This document shows, one piece after another, positions 16,245-24,914 of a stretch of 64,000 bases of DNA. This DNA comes from ASV31 sp965229765. Lineage in GTDB: Bacteria; Pseudomonadota; Alphaproteobacteria; Rhodobacterales; Rhodobacteraceae. Position 1 is the first letter of the stretch. Every line of letters begins with the position of its first letter. Both the position numbers and the translations under genes were made by a program. The DNA lies in the NCBI GenBank assembly GCA_965229765.1, contig CBDDJT010000004.1:806001-870000 (forward strand). Direction: 5' to 3'. The notes under the pieces were generated by a model that did no database searches, was not told the DNA's origin, and was given only the letters and a program-made list of their open reading frames with translations.

Positions 16245-17030
16245 TCAGGCCGCGATCGCCTCTTCCGGCGGTTCCTTGGCGCCGGTCATGAATGCCACGG
16301 CATCGCTCATGGTGTAATCCTGCGGTTTGACCACGCAGATCCGTTTGCCAAGCCGGTGGATGTGAATTCGGTCCGCCACCTCGAACACGTGCGGCATGTT
16401 GTGGCTGATAAGCACGATCGGAATGCCGCGGTTCTTTACGTCCAGGATAAGTTCAAGCACCCTTCGGCTTTCCTTGACGCCCAGCGCCGCGGTCGGCTCA
16501 TCAAGAATGATGACCTTGGACCCGAAGGCGGCCGCACGCGCCACGGCGACACCCTGGCGCTGGCCGCCCGACAGGGTTTCCACGGCCTGCCGGATGTTCT
16601 GGATCGTCATCAGCCCCAGTTCGTTCAGCTTTTCACGTGCGAACCGTTCCATCTCGGGCCGGTCCAACTGCCTGAACAGCGATCCGCGGATACCCGGCTT
16701 TCGCAGTTCACGGCCCATGAACATGTTGTCCGCGATCGACAGCGCCGGCGACATGGCCAACTGCTGATAGACGGTTTCGATCCCATGCTCGCGCGCATCC
16801 AGCGGAGAGTGAAAGTGCACCTTCTTGCCTTCGAGGTAGACATCGCCGCTGTCGGGGACCACCGCGCCGGATACCGCCTTGATAAGCGTCGACTTGCCTG
16901 CCCCGTTGTCGCCGATCACGGCAAGGATCTCTCCCGGGTACAGCTCGAAGTCGCAATGGTCGAGTGCGGTCACCCGGCCATAGCGCTTGACCAGGTTCTT
17001 GCCCTGAAGAATGGGTTGCTGCTGGGTCAT
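16245..17030 (-). CDS. frcA: Fructose ABC transporter ATPase
   Basis: A 261-residue single-domain ABC ATPase of the CUT2 sugar family. Walker A is GDNGAGKST (40-48), the signature is LSGGQRQGVAVARA, and Walker B is VIILDEPTAAL. Unlike RbsA/XylG it has one nucleotide-binding domain, as does FrcA of Sinorhizobium, so it probably works as a homodimer. ATG 17030 overlaps the frcC stop by 4 bp. It powers uptake through FrcC of sugar delivered by FrcB. Confidence 0.9.
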   Translation of the reverse strand: MTQQQPILQGKNLVKRYGRVTALDHCDFELYPGEILAVIGDNGAGKSTLIKAVSGAVVPDSGDVYLEGKKVHFHSPLDAREHGIETVYQQLAMSPALSIADNMFMGRELRKPGIRGSLFRQLDRPEMERFAREKLNELGLMTIQNIRQAVETLSGGQRQGVAVARAAAFGSKVIILDEPTAALGVKESRRVLELILDVKNRGIPIVLISHNMPHVFEVADRIHIHRLGKRICVVKPQDYTMSDAVAFMTGAKEPPEEAIAA

Positions 17031-18100
17031 GCCGACACCTTTCTGATCCACTGGTCCACGGCAACGGCGCCGATGATGAGCACGCCGATAAGAAGAAACG
17101 TCCATTGTGCGTCCGCCCCCATCAGGCGCAGGCCAAGGGTGAACACGCCGACGATCAACGCCCCGAAGAGCGTGCCAAGGATCGATCCGCGACCGCCAAA
17201 GAGCGATATGCCGCCGATCACCACGGCTGTAATGGATTCGATGTTGGCCAGCTGGCCTGATGTCGGCGACACGGAACCGATCCGTCCGATCAGGGCCCAG
17301 CCGGCAAAGGCGCAGATCAGCCCGGCAACCATGTAGACGGAAATCAGAACCCGGTTGGTTTGCACGCCCGAAAGCTCTGCCGCCTCCTTGTCGTCGCCGA
17401 TGGCATAGACATGCCGCCCCCATGCCGTCTGTCGCAGCACATAGGCCAGCACGATCACAAGCAGCACGAGGAACACCACGCCATAGGTGAACACCGCGCC
17501 GCCGATGCTGAACTTTGTCCCAAAGAACTGAAGCAATGGTGCGTTGGCCTCGATGTCCTGTGCGCGGATCGTCTCGTTGGCCGAATACAGGAAGTTGGTC
17601 GCCAGCACGATCTGCCACATGCCCAGCGTCACGATGAAGGGCGGCAGTTTTACCTTGGAGACGAGCCAGCCATTTATGAAGCCCATCAGCGTGCCGCACA
17701 TCAGCCCGCAGGCGACCGCGACCGCAGGCGGCAGGCCGTAGCGGAAGGTGAACTGCCCCATGACCACCGACGAAAGCACCATGATCGCGCCGACCGACAG
17801 GTCGATGCCCGCCGTCAGGATCACCAGCGATTGGGCTGCGGCGACGATGCCGACGATCTGCACTTGCTGCAGGATCAGCGTCAGCGCGAAAGGCGAGAAG
17901 AACTTTGACCCCAGCAGGACCCCAAAGATTGCTATGGACAGCAACAGCACGATCAGCGGCACAAGCGCCGGGTTGACGTGAAGCGTGTGCTGGATCTTGT
18001 GGACGAGGCCCGTGCGCTCGTCGTCGAATTCGGCCACCTTCTGACTGGCCTGGGACAGCGCAGACTCGTAGTCCTGCCCCTTGGAGGCACTCTCTGCCAT
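17027..18100 (-). CDS. frcC: Fructose ABC transporter permease
   Basis: A 357-residue CUT2 permease. About 60 soluble N-terminal residues precede 8-10 membrane helices. Family marks are ILTAGIDLSVGAIM and VVIGGISLFGGRGSILGTLFGA, the RbsC-type cytoplasmic loop for ATPase contact. The start at ATG 18100 has GGGGGAAG upstream; the ATG at 18154 has none. The long soluble N-terminus is a known feature of FrcC-type permeases. It lies 170 bp from frcB, and that gap contains a terminator and a second hairpin. Confidence 0.9.
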   Translation of the reverse strand: MAESASKGQDYESALSQASQKVAEFDDERTGLVHKIQHTLHVNPALVPLIVLLLSIAIFGVLLGSKFFSPFALTLILQQVQIVGIVAAAQSLVILTAGIDLSVGAIMVLSSVVMGQFTFRYGLPPAVAVACGLMCGTLMGFINGWLVSKVKLPPFIVTLGMWQIVLATNFLYSANETIRAQDIEANAPLLQFFGTKFSIGGAVFTYGVVFLVLLVIVLAYVLRQTAWGRHVYAIGDDKEAAELSGVQTNRVLISVYMVAGLICAFAGWALIGRIGSVSPTSGQLANIESITAVVIGGISLFGGRGSILGTLFGALIVGVFTLGLRLMGADAQWTFLLIGVLIIGAVAVDQWIRKVSA

Positions 18101-18186
18101 GGGTCTTCCCCCGGTTGGTGTTCGGATTGCGTCTTGGTTGCGCAATGCGCGCACAGTCTAGGCGGGCGAGTTGCGGCCCGTCCATG

Positions 18187-18220
18187 GTCAAGGGGCAGGC
18201 GTACCGCCCCCTGCCTTGAC
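18187..18220. repeat. Hairpin in the frcB-frcC gap
   Basis: GTCAAGG...CCTTGAC forms a 7-bp outer stem, extended inward by CAGG/CCTG with a small bulge. It lies between the frcB terminator and frcC. It may stabilise or delay read-through RNA, so that permease and ATPase are made at lower levels than the binding protein. Confidence 0.5.
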
Positions 18221-18226
18221 GATTGG

Positions 18227-18262
18227 AAAAATGGCGGGACCGGTGCGCATCCGGCCCCGCCA
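18227..18262 (-). terminator. Intrinsic terminator after frcB
   Basis: Read on the minus strand, TGGCGGG-G-CCGG, a 7-base loop, and CCGG-T-CCCGCCA make a continuous 12-bp stem with one G-U pair. Five T residues follow. It begins 8 bp after the frcB stop. It should end most transcripts after frcB, giving the excess of binding protein usual in ABC importers. Confidence 0.75.
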
Positions 18263-18270
18263 ACCGGGAC

Positions 18271-19299
18271 TTAGCCCCAGCAGAGCTCCATGCCTTCGGC
18301 GACCGAGATCGACTCGACGCCGTCGACCGGCTTGTCGGTGACCAGCGCGACGCCGGTGTCGAAGAAGGCCTTGCCCGGGGTCGGCTCGGGCTTGACGCCT
18401 TCGTCGGCCCACTTCTTGATCGCCTCGATGCCCAGCGACGCCATCAACAGCGGGTACTGCTGGCTGGTCGCGCCGATGACGCCGTCCGCGATGTTCTGGA
18501 CGCCGGGGCAGCCACCATCGACCGAGACGATCAGCACGTCGTTTTCACGACCGATCGACTTCAGCGCCTCGTAGGCGCCGGCGGCGGCGGGCTCGTTGAT
18601 GGTGTAGACCACGTTGATCATCGGGTCCTTGGCCAGCAGGTTCTCCATAGCGCGGCGGCCGCCTTCTTCGTTGCCGGCGGTCACGTCGTTGCCGACGATG
18701 CGCGGATCGGTCTCGTCGCCCCACTTGTTCGGGTCGCCCAGGTCGATGCCAAAGCCCTGAAGGAAGCCCTGATCGCGCAGAACGCCCACGGTCGGCTGGC
18801 TGACGGCCAGGTCAAGCATGCCGATCTTGGCGTCGGCTGCGGCATCGCCAAGTGCGGCGGCGGCCCATGCGCCGATCAGCTCACCGGCGAGGAAGTTGTC
18901 GGTGGCAAAGGTGGCGTCGGCCGCGTCGATCGGGTCGAGCGGCGTGTCGAGCGCGATAACCAGGAGACCGGCTTCGCGTGCCTGGGTCACGGCGGAAACG
19001 ATCGAAGAGGTGTCGGACGCGGTCAGCAGAATGCCCTTGGCGCCGTCGGCGATGCAGGTCTCGATCGCCTGCACCTGGGTTTCATGGTCGCCGTCGATCT
19101 TTCCGGCGAAGGACTTCAGCTCGATGCCCAGCTCTTCGGCCTTGGCGGTCGCGCCTTCCTTCATCTTCACGAAAAAGGGGTTGGTGTCCGTCTTGGTGAT
19201 CAGGCAGGCGCTGATCGAATGGCCGCCGGCCATTGCCGACCCCGCCATTGCCATTGCGCCCAGGATAGTGGCCCCGAAAAGGGAACGCTTGATGTTCAC
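18271..19299 (-). CDS. frcB: Fructose ABC transporter substrate-binding protein
   Basis: A 342-residue periplasmic protein with a signal peptide ending GSAMAGG. The Peripla_BP_4 fold is shown by ISACLITKTDTNPFF, GKIDGDHETQVQAIETCIADGAKGILL, VIALDTPLDP, VVYTINEPAAAGAYEAL and VDGGCPGVQNI. The start is GTG 19299 with GGGAGG 8 bp upstream. The similarity pattern and the frcCAK neighbours point to fructose or a related ketose or pentose. A strong terminator follows, and transcription starts from the divergent frcR-frcB region. Confidence 0.9.
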   Translation of the reverse strand: MNIKRSLFGATILGAMAMAGSAMAGGHSISACLITKTDTNPFFVKMKEGATAKAEELGIELKSFAGKIDGDHETQVQAIETCIADGAKGILLTASDTSSIVSAVTQAREAGLLVIALDTPLDPIDAADATFATDNFLAGELIGAWAAAALGDAAADAKIGMLDLAVSQPTVGVLRDQGFLQGFGIDLGDPNKWGDETDPRIVGNDVTAGNEEGGRRAMENLLAKDPMINVVYTINEPAAAGAYEALKSIGRENDVLIVSVDGGCPGVQNIADGVIGATSQQYPLLMASLGIEAIKKWADEGVKPEPTPGKAFFDTGVALVTDKPVDGVESISVAEGMELCWG

Positions 19300-19410
19300 G
19301 GTGGTATCCTCCCGTTTAAGTCTTGGCGGCCAGGCCGCCGGTCATGAAGGGGGGCGGGGTTCCTCCGCCCCTTGGCCCTCGGCGCCGAAGAAAACGCGAA
19401 TCGGCCTTTG

Positions 19411-19448
19411 CTGTCAATAAATAAATCACTCTGATTTATTATTGACAG
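19411..19448. promoter_or_regulatory. Divergent operator palindrome with embedded -35 elements (frcR/frcB)
   Basis: CTGTCAATAAATAAATCA, then CTC, then TGATTTATTATTGACAG form a 38-bp near-perfect palindrome with one unpaired base. Each end carries TTGACA pointing outward: 19442-19447 on plus toward frcR, and 19412-19417 on minus toward frcB. A ROK repressor bound here would cover both -35 boxes and control both directions. It is very AT-rich against a GC-rich background. Confidence 0.65.
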
Positions 19449-19496
19449 CCAGTCGATCCGCTGGGCATCCTTTGGACAGCGGTTTGGGAGGAGCCG

Positions 19497-20714
19497 GTGC
19501 AAAAGGTAAATCGAGATGTCGCCCTGCCAGGTACCAGCGGGTTGGTGCAACGTGGCACCAACCAGTCTGGCATGCGCGCGCGCAACGAGCGTCTTGTGCT
19601 GTCGCTGGTCCGTCAGCACGGCGCGCTCTCTAAGGCCGAGATCGCGCGGCTTACCGGGCTGTCGGCGCAGACGGTCTCGGTCATCATGCGCGCGCTGGAA
19701 GCCGAGGGCCTTCTTGCCAAGGGCGATCCCGTGCGCGGCAAGGTGGGGCAGCCCTCTGTGCCGATGCACCTCGACGATAACGGTGCATTCTTCCTTGGGC
19801 TCAAGATCGGCCGCCGAAGCCTTGAACTGGTTCTGATCGACTTTCTGGGCAAGGTACTGGCGCGGCGCGTCCGGGTGCACACCCACCCAGAGCCCGAGGC
19901 GACCATCGCCTTCGCCGATGAAGCGATCGAACGGCTGATCCGCACCTTGCCACCCAGCCACCGTTCGCGCGTCTCCGGGCTTGGCATCGCAATTCCCTTC
20001 TTCCTGTGGGACTGGGCCCAGATGCTTGGGGTCCCGCCCGAGCGGATGGCGGCGTGGCGCACCATCGACATCCGGGCAGAGCTGGCGGCACGACACGATT
20101 TCCCGGTCTTCTCGCAGAACGATGCCAGTTCGGCCTGCGCGGCCGAGCTGGTCTTCGGTGCGGCCGAGTTGCCGGCCGATTTCCTTTATTTCTACGTCGG
20201 CTATTTCATCGGTGGCGGCGTGGTGCTGAACCACGCGCTTTTCTCCGGGTCCGGCGGCAATTCCGGTGCGCTTGGCCCGTTGCCGGTGCCGGCCCCCGAT
20301 GGGACGCCGTCGCAGCTGATCGACGTGGCCAGCCTGTCGCGGCTGGAAGCCAGCCTGGCTGCGGCGGGTTTCGAGACCGGCAGCCTGTGGGAGGACGTCC
20401 GGCATTGGGATGTGGACCCTGCGATCCTCGACGACTGGCTCGATACCGCTGGCTGCGGGCTGGCGCATGCCGTGGTCTCTGCCTGCTCGATCATCGACTT
20501 CGGCAAGGTGATGATCGACGGCTGGCTGCCACGCGACGTGGCGGCCCGGCTGGTGGAACGCACCCGTCACCACCTGGGCGGTTTCGATGTCACCGGCCTG
20601 AACATCCCAGAAATACTGCCCGGCACGGTCGGTCCAGATGCGCGCGCACTGGGTGCCGCCAGCCTGCCGCTGTCGGAACGCTTTCTCGTCGATACCGAGG
20701 CGCAGCGCGCCTGA
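19497..20714 (+). CDS. frcR: ROK-family transcriptional regulator of the fructose locus
   Basis: A 405-residue ROK repressor. The N-terminal winged helix is at about 20-85 (LSLVRQHGALSKAEIARLTGLSAQTVSVIMRALEAEG). The rest is a sugar-kinase fold (GLKIGRRSLELVLIDFLGKVLA, QNDASSACAAELVFG, YFIGGGVVLN). The kinase phosphate motif is degenerate, as in regulators. GTG 19497 has GGGAGGAG upstream. It is divergent from frcB across the 38-bp palindrome, matching frcR of Sinorhizobium. It probably represses frcBCAK and itself until the sugar or its phosphate binds. Confidence 0.87.
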   Translation: MQKVNRDVALPGTSGLVQRGTNQSGMRARNERLVLSLVRQHGALSKAEIARLTGLSAQTVSVIMRALEAEGLLAKGDPVRGKVGQPSVPMHLDDNGAFFLGLKIGRRSLELVLIDFLGKVLARRVRVHTHPEPEATIAFADEAIERLIRTLPPSHRSRVSGLGIAIPFFLWDWAQMLGVPPERMAAWRTIDIRAELAARHDFPVFSQNDASSACAAELVFGAAELPADFLYFYVGYFIGGGVVLNHALFSGSGGNSGALGPLPVPAPDGTPSQLIDVASLSRLEASLAAAGFETGSLWEDVRHWDVDPAILDDWLDTAGCGLAHAVVSACSIIDFGKVMIDGWLPRDVAARLVERTRHHLGGFDVTGLNIPEILPGTVGPDARALGAASLPLSERFLVDTEAQRA

Positions 20715-20729
20715 CCACCGGCGCGGGCG

Positions 20730-22631
20730 TCAGTCCGCGTCGCGCCGCCACCAGACCACCCCGGCCGCGGGCAGGGTCCGGCCCAGCCACGTCACCGGCT
20801 CGGGGGCGTAGTTGAAGGCGAACCGCCAGTCGCCCAGGTCCCGCAATCGCAGGCCTTCGGGCAACGCAAGGGGCGCCAGCCCGCACTCTGCGAGAATCCG
20901 GTCCCATAGTGCCGCGTCTGGCCAGCCGCCAAGGTAGCGAAGCGCACCGTCACCCATCAGCACGGGTTTGCCGTCGATGGTGGAAAGACATGCGGGGGCG
21001 TCGCCCTCCAGCGATTCCGCCCAGTGAAGCACAGCGCCACCGCCCAGAACGTTGCGCTGTTCCGAGGGCGGCAAGCTTTCCACCCGCGCCACCGTTGCAT
21101 CGAGCCCCGGAATGCCAGGCGGAAGCGGCACAGGCGTTGCCATCTCGGGCGTCTTGGAATTGGTGCGTGGGCCAAGAACCACGGTCGCGCCGCTGTCGAT
21201 CAGGCCGTCGACCCAGTCTTCGGGCAGGCAGGCACACCCCGGCACCAGGATCAGCCGGTAGCCATCGGGGATCGCACCGCCCACGGGCAGGATGTCGATA
21301 GACAGGCCCGCGCGCCGCAAGGCGCGGTACGCATCGAAGACAAGCCGGAAATAGTCGAAGTCCGCTCCCTGAGGCTGTGTGGTCCATGCCCAGGCCGAAG
21401 CATAGTCGATTGCCAGAGCGACCGGCGCCTGTGCTGTCGCGGCGTCCGCAGGGAATGCAGCAAGTTCACGTGCGACTTCTGCCGCCTCGGCCAGACCCGG
21501 GGCAGGGGCACTGTCGGGACGCAGCAGACCGGCGTGCATCTGTTCCTGAGCGAAAGGCGCCTGCCGCCAGCGGAAATAGCTGACCACTTCAGCCCCGTGC
21601 GCAAAAGCCTCCCACGTCCACAGGCGTACCATTCCGTCCAGGGGTGCTGGATTGTAGGGGGCCCAGTTCACCGGGCCGGGCTGTTGTTCCATCACCCACC
21701 AGCGCCCGCGCCCCACCGCGCGGTAGAGGTCATGATGAAACGCCTGCATGTCCGGCTCGCCCTGCCGCAAGAAGCGCTGCTTGTGCGCGGCGTCGGCCTC
21801 CAGCCGGTCGGACAGGAACCCGATGGGATAGCTGTCCCAGGTCGCGATCTCCATGTCCGCGCCCACTGCGAAATGGTCGAAGTCGAGAACCCTGCCCATG
21901 TAGTTGTGCGACAGCGGCGCATCCGTCAGTGGGCGCAATGCGTCGACCTGCACTTTGTTGAAGGCCACAGTCTCGTCCGAGGCGAAGCGGCGGAACGCCA
22001 TCAGATGCGCAGGGTTCGGTTCCGTTACCGTCAGGTTGGGCAGGCCGATCTCGTCGAAATCGCCGTATTCCATCGACCAGAACACGTTGCCCCAGGCCGC
22101 GTTCAGCACCTCTATCGTGCCGTATCGCCCTTGCAGCCAGCCGCGGAACCGGTCCAGCGCCGCGGGCGACCAGGACACCGTCGTGTCATGGCAGCCGTAC
22201 TCGTTGTCGATCTGCCAAGCATGGATGCGCGCGTCTTTGCCATAGCGCTCGCCCAGAAGCGTGGCGATGCGGCGGCACTCCTGCCGGTAGCCGGTGTGGG
22301 ACAGGCAATAGTGCCGGCGCGAACCGAAGCCGCGCGGCCGACCGTCGGCGTCATGCGCCAGCATGTCGGGGTGCCGGGTCAGCATCCAGCGCGGCGGCGT
22401 GGCGGTGGGCGTGCCCAGAACGATCTTCAGCCCCGCGTCGGCCAGAACGGCGATGGCCCGGTCCAGCCAGTCGAAGCGCAGGTCGCCGGGCGTGGGTTCC
22501 AGCCGCGACCACGCGAACTCGCCAATCCTGACCCAGGCGATGCCTGCTTTGGCCATGCGCCGCGCGTCCTCTGGCCATTGCTCTTCCGGCCAGTGTTCGG
22601 GGTAATAACAGACGCCGAGGGCGCGGGTCAC
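20730..22631 (-). CDS. Beta-galactosidase, GH42
   Basis: A 633-residue GH42 enzyme without a signal peptide, so it hydrolyses imported galactosides in the cytoplasm. The N-terminus is typical (GVCYYPEHWPEEQWPEDARRM). The acid/base is Glu144 in WQIDNEYGCHD and the nucleophile is Glu315 in WVMEQQPGPVNW. A trimerisation domain with a nucleophile-like cysteine-free core and a short beta domain follow. The start is GTG 22631, whose GTGA overlaps the dgoA stop. It is the last gene of the leftward galactoside operon. It ends 15 bp from the convergent frcR, with no terminator visible. Confidence 0.9.
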   Translation of the reverse strand: MTRALGVCYYPEHWPEEQWPEDARRMAKAGIAWVRIGEFAWSRLEPTPGDLRFDWLDRAIAVLADAGLKIVLGTPTATPPRWMLTRHPDMLAHDADGRPRGFGSRRHYCLSHTGYRQECRRIATLLGERYGKDARIHAWQIDNEYGCHDTTVSWSPAALDRFRGWLQGRYGTIEVLNAAWGNVFWSMEYGDFDEIGLPNLTVTEPNPAHLMAFRRFASDETVAFNKVQVDALRPLTDAPLSHNYMGRVLDFDHFAVGADMEIATWDSYPIGFLSDRLEADAAHKQRFLRQGEPDMQAFHHDLYRAVGRGRWWVMEQQPGPVNWAPYNPAPLDGMVRLWTWEAFAHGAEVVSYFRWRQAPFAQEQMHAGLLRPDSAPAPGLAEAAEVARELAAFPADAATAQAPVALAIDYASAWAWTTQPQGADFDYFRLVFDAYRALRRAGLSIDILPVGGAIPDGYRLILVPGCACLPEDWVDGLIDSGATVVLGPRTNSKTPEMATPVPLPPGIPGLDATVARVESLPPSEQRNVLGGGAVLHWAESLEGDAPACLSTIDGKPVLMGDGALRYLGGWPDAALWDRILAECGLAPLALPEGLRLRDLGDWRFAFNYAPEPVTWLGRTLPAAGVVWWRRDAD

Positions 22632-23230
22632 GGCAGCGCGTCCCAGGCCGCCACGATGGCGCGCGCCTTGTCGGCCACCGCAGCGGCATCGTCGCCGGGC
22701 TTGTAGAGAGCCGACCCGATCCCAAAGCCCGCCGCGCCCGCCTGACGCCAAGCCAGGAAATCCGCCGCGCCGACGCCGCCCACCGCATAGACGTCGGTGT
22801 CGGGCGGAAGGACCGCGCGGATGGCCTTCAGCCCTTCGGTGCCCATCATCGAGGCGGGAAAGACCTTCAGCCCGGTCGCGCCCGCGGCCAGAGCGGCAAA
22901 GCACTCGCTGGGGGTGAAGACGCCGGGAAAGCTGTCCATCCCGGCAGCGCGGGTGGCGCGGATGACCTCAGCGTCGGTGTTGGGTGACACGATCATGCGA
23001 CCGCCCGCTTGTGCCACCGCCGCCACGTCCTGAACGGTCAGCACCGTGCCCGCGCCGATCTGGGCGACGTTCCCGAGCGCGCGCGCAAGCCGTCCGATGC
23101 TGTCGACGGGGTTGGGGGAGTTCAGGGGCACCTCGATCCGGTCGATGCCCGCGTCGATCAGCGCGGCACCGATCCCTTCGACGGCCTCCGGGGTCACCCC
23201 GCGCAGGATCGCGATGATGCCGCGGCTCAT
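22628..23230 (-). CDS. dgoA: 2-dehydro-3-deoxy-6-phosphogalactonate aldolase
   Basis: A 200-residue class I KDPG/KDPGal aldolase that splits the 6-phosphate into pyruvate and glyceraldehyde-3-phosphate. Key motifs are AILRGVTPEA, RIEVPLNSPNP, IGAGTVLT, and the Schiff-base Lys122 in TGLKVFPASMMG. The EVPLNSP string favours KDPGal over KDPG aldolases. Its position directly after dgoK supports this. It is coupled to dgoK by an ATGA overlap. Confidence 0.9.
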   Translation of the reverse strand: MSRGIIAILRGVTPEAVEGIGAALIDAGIDRIEVPLNSPNPVDSIGRLARALGNVAQIGAGTVLTVQDVAAVAQAGGRMIVSPNTDAEVIRATRAAGMDSFPGVFTPSECFAALAAGATGLKVFPASMMGTEGLKAIRAVLPPDTDVYAVGGVGAADFLAWRQAGAAGFGIGSALYKPGDDAAAVADKARAIVAAWDALP

Positions 23231-24135
23231 ACCGGCGCCTTTGCCATGCTGCGGGCCGCGACCAATCCCGCCAGGACCATCGCGTCGCCGTCCGCCACTT
23301 CCGGGACCACTCCTTGCAGTCTCAGCGCCGCGATATAGCTGCGCGAGGGATCCGTGGCCCCGATGACCGCAACGCGCTGACCCAGCCAGTAGGGCCGCGA
23401 TGCCGCAAGTTCGGCGCCCAGCAGCAGGCCCGACAGCATGGCCGTGGCGCGCCCTGGCTCTGCCCCGGACAATAGCCCCTCTGCCCGGATGGTGAACAGC
23501 CGCTGCGCCAGGGATTCCGGCCTGGCCAGCGTGCCGCCGACCGCTTCGGCAAAGGCATCGTCGTCCCAGCCCTTTCCGACCGAATGGCGCAGCACCGATT
23601 GCCGGGACAGAAGCGCGAACATCTCTCCTGTCATGAAGGTGCGAAAGCTTACGACCTCTCCGGCGGACACCTGCACCCATTTGGTGTGCGTGCCGGGCAG
23701 GCAAAGGACGCCATCGAAATTCGCGTGTGTGGCAAGGAACCCGGCAATCTGGGTTTCCTCGCCACGCATGACATCTGCCGGAGAGGTTTGCTTCAGGCCG
23801 GGGATGATCCGAACTCGCAGCCGCTTGTCACGTGTTGCGGGGCGTCCATGCTCGGGACCAAGCGGCGCGCAGGGTACGGGGCGATAGGGTGCCTCGGCCC
23901 AGCCCTGACGGGATCCGACCATCCCGCACATCAGCACGTCGACCGGACCGGCACCCATCCACGGCTCGGCCAGCGCAAGAAGGGCCGGTTCGAACCCCGC
24001 GGGTTCCAAGGTGCCCATGCCCGCGTCGGATCGTGCCTCGGCTTTCGGCCGGTCGCCCTGCATCGCCCATACGCGCAGGTGCGAGGTGCCCCAGTCCACC
24101 GCGATCCAGTCGCAATATCCCGACACGCCCGACAT
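23227..24135 (-). CDS. dgoK: 2-dehydro-3-deoxygalactonokinase
   Basis: A 302-residue DgoK-family sugar-acid kinase that phosphorylates 2-keto-3-deoxygalactonate at C6. Marks are WIAVDWGTSHLRVWA (phosphate 1 motif), MCGMVGSRQGW, GEETQIAGFL, CLPGTHTKWV and SFRTFMTGEMFALL. Its start overlaps the SDR stop by one base (TGATG), and its stop overlaps dgoA by ATGA. Together with dgoA it provides the lower De Ley-Doudoroff branch for galactose released by the two galactosidases of this operon. Confidence 0.92.
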   Translation of the reverse strand: MSGVSGYCDWIAVDWGTSHLRVWAMQGDRPKAEARSDAGMGTLEPAGFEPALLALAEPWMGAGPVDVLMCGMVGSRQGWAEAPYRPVPCAPLGPEHGRPATRDKRLRVRIIPGLKQTSPADVMRGEETQIAGFLATHANFDGVLCLPGTHTKWVQVSAGEVVSFRTFMTGEMFALLSRQSVLRHSVGKGWDDDAFAEAVGGTLARPESLAQRLFTIRAEGLLSGAEPGRATAMLSGLLLGAELAASRPYWLGQRVAVIGATDPSRSYIAALRLQGVVPEVADGDAMVLAGLVAARSMAKAPV

Positions 24136-24914
24136 CAACCCGTCACCACCACGCCGCCATCCACTGCCATCGCCTGTCCCGTCATCATGGAAGATGCCGA
24201 CGACGCAAGAAACAGCGTAGGCCCGACGATATCCGCGGGTGCGAGGTGGCGTTTCAGGCACATACGCTCCATGTGCGCGGCCAGAGCTTCGGGTGTCGTC
24301 CACATTTCCATCTGCTTTTCGGTCAGCACCCATCCGGGCATCAGCGCATTGACGCGGATCGCATCGGGGCCGAATTCGCGCGCCAGAGATCGCGTCATGC
24401 CGGTGATGCCCGCGTTCGCGGTCGTGTATGCGGGATAGCCCGCGTTGCCCATCATGTAGCTGATGGACGACATGTTGACGATGGACCCGCCACCGGCGTC
24501 GCGCATTCCGGCGACAACCGCCTGGCAGGCAAAGAAATAGGACTTCAGGTTGATTGCCTGCGACCAATCCCAGAACGCCTCGTCCACCTCCTCGGTGGCA
24601 TGGCGCTTGTCGTTTGCGGCATTGTTGATCAGCCGGGTGACGGGGCCGTGAGCGCGCGCCGCCTCGGCGATGGCGGCCTTCAGGGCAGGAATGTCGGTGA
24701 TGTCGCAGGGCAGGAACAGCGGGCGGGCGCCGGTCGCGTCCTCCATCCGGTCGCAGAAGGCCCCGGCGTCGGACCGCTGTACGAAGGCAACCCGCGCGCC
24801 TTGCCGAAGAAAGCCCTCGGTCAGGGCGGCCCCGATGCCCGACCCGCCGCCGGTGACGAACACCGACGCGCCGGCCAGATCGGGAAAGCGGGCAGGTTCG
24901 GCGGCGGTCATCAT
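24135..24914 (-). CDS. SDR oxidoreductase, candidate galactose dehydrogenase, with altered catalytic lysine
   Basis: A 259-residue SDR. The cofactor motif is TGGGSGIG (21-28), NNAA is at 97-100, Ser150 lies in MSSISY, and Tyr163 is in PAYTTANAG. The usual YxxxK lysine is Asn167 (codon AAC). Position in the operon, between alpha-galactosidase and dgoK, suggests oxidation of galactose to galactonolactone. If the missing lysine abolishes activity, another enzyme must do that step. It is coupled by ATGA to melA and by TGATG to dgoK. Confidence 0.8.
   Translation of the reverse strand: MMTAAEPARFPDLAGASVFVTGGGSGIGAALTEGFLRQGARVAFVQRSDAGAFCDRMEDATGARPLFLPCDITDIPALKAAIAEAARAHGPVTRLINNAANDKRHATEEVDEAFWDWSQAINLKSYFFACQAVVAGMRDAGGGSIVNMSSISYMMGNAGYPAYTTANAGITGMTRSLAREFGPDAIRVNALMPGWVLTEKQMEMWTTPEALAAHMERMCLKRHLAPADIVGPTLFLASSASSMMTGQAMAVDGGVVVTG

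Noticed and set aside
16245..18263. 672-codon frame suggesting a fused permease-ATPase
   Set aside because: The N-terminal two thirds are the shadow of frcC in another frame; frcA starts at 17030 with an ATGA overlap.
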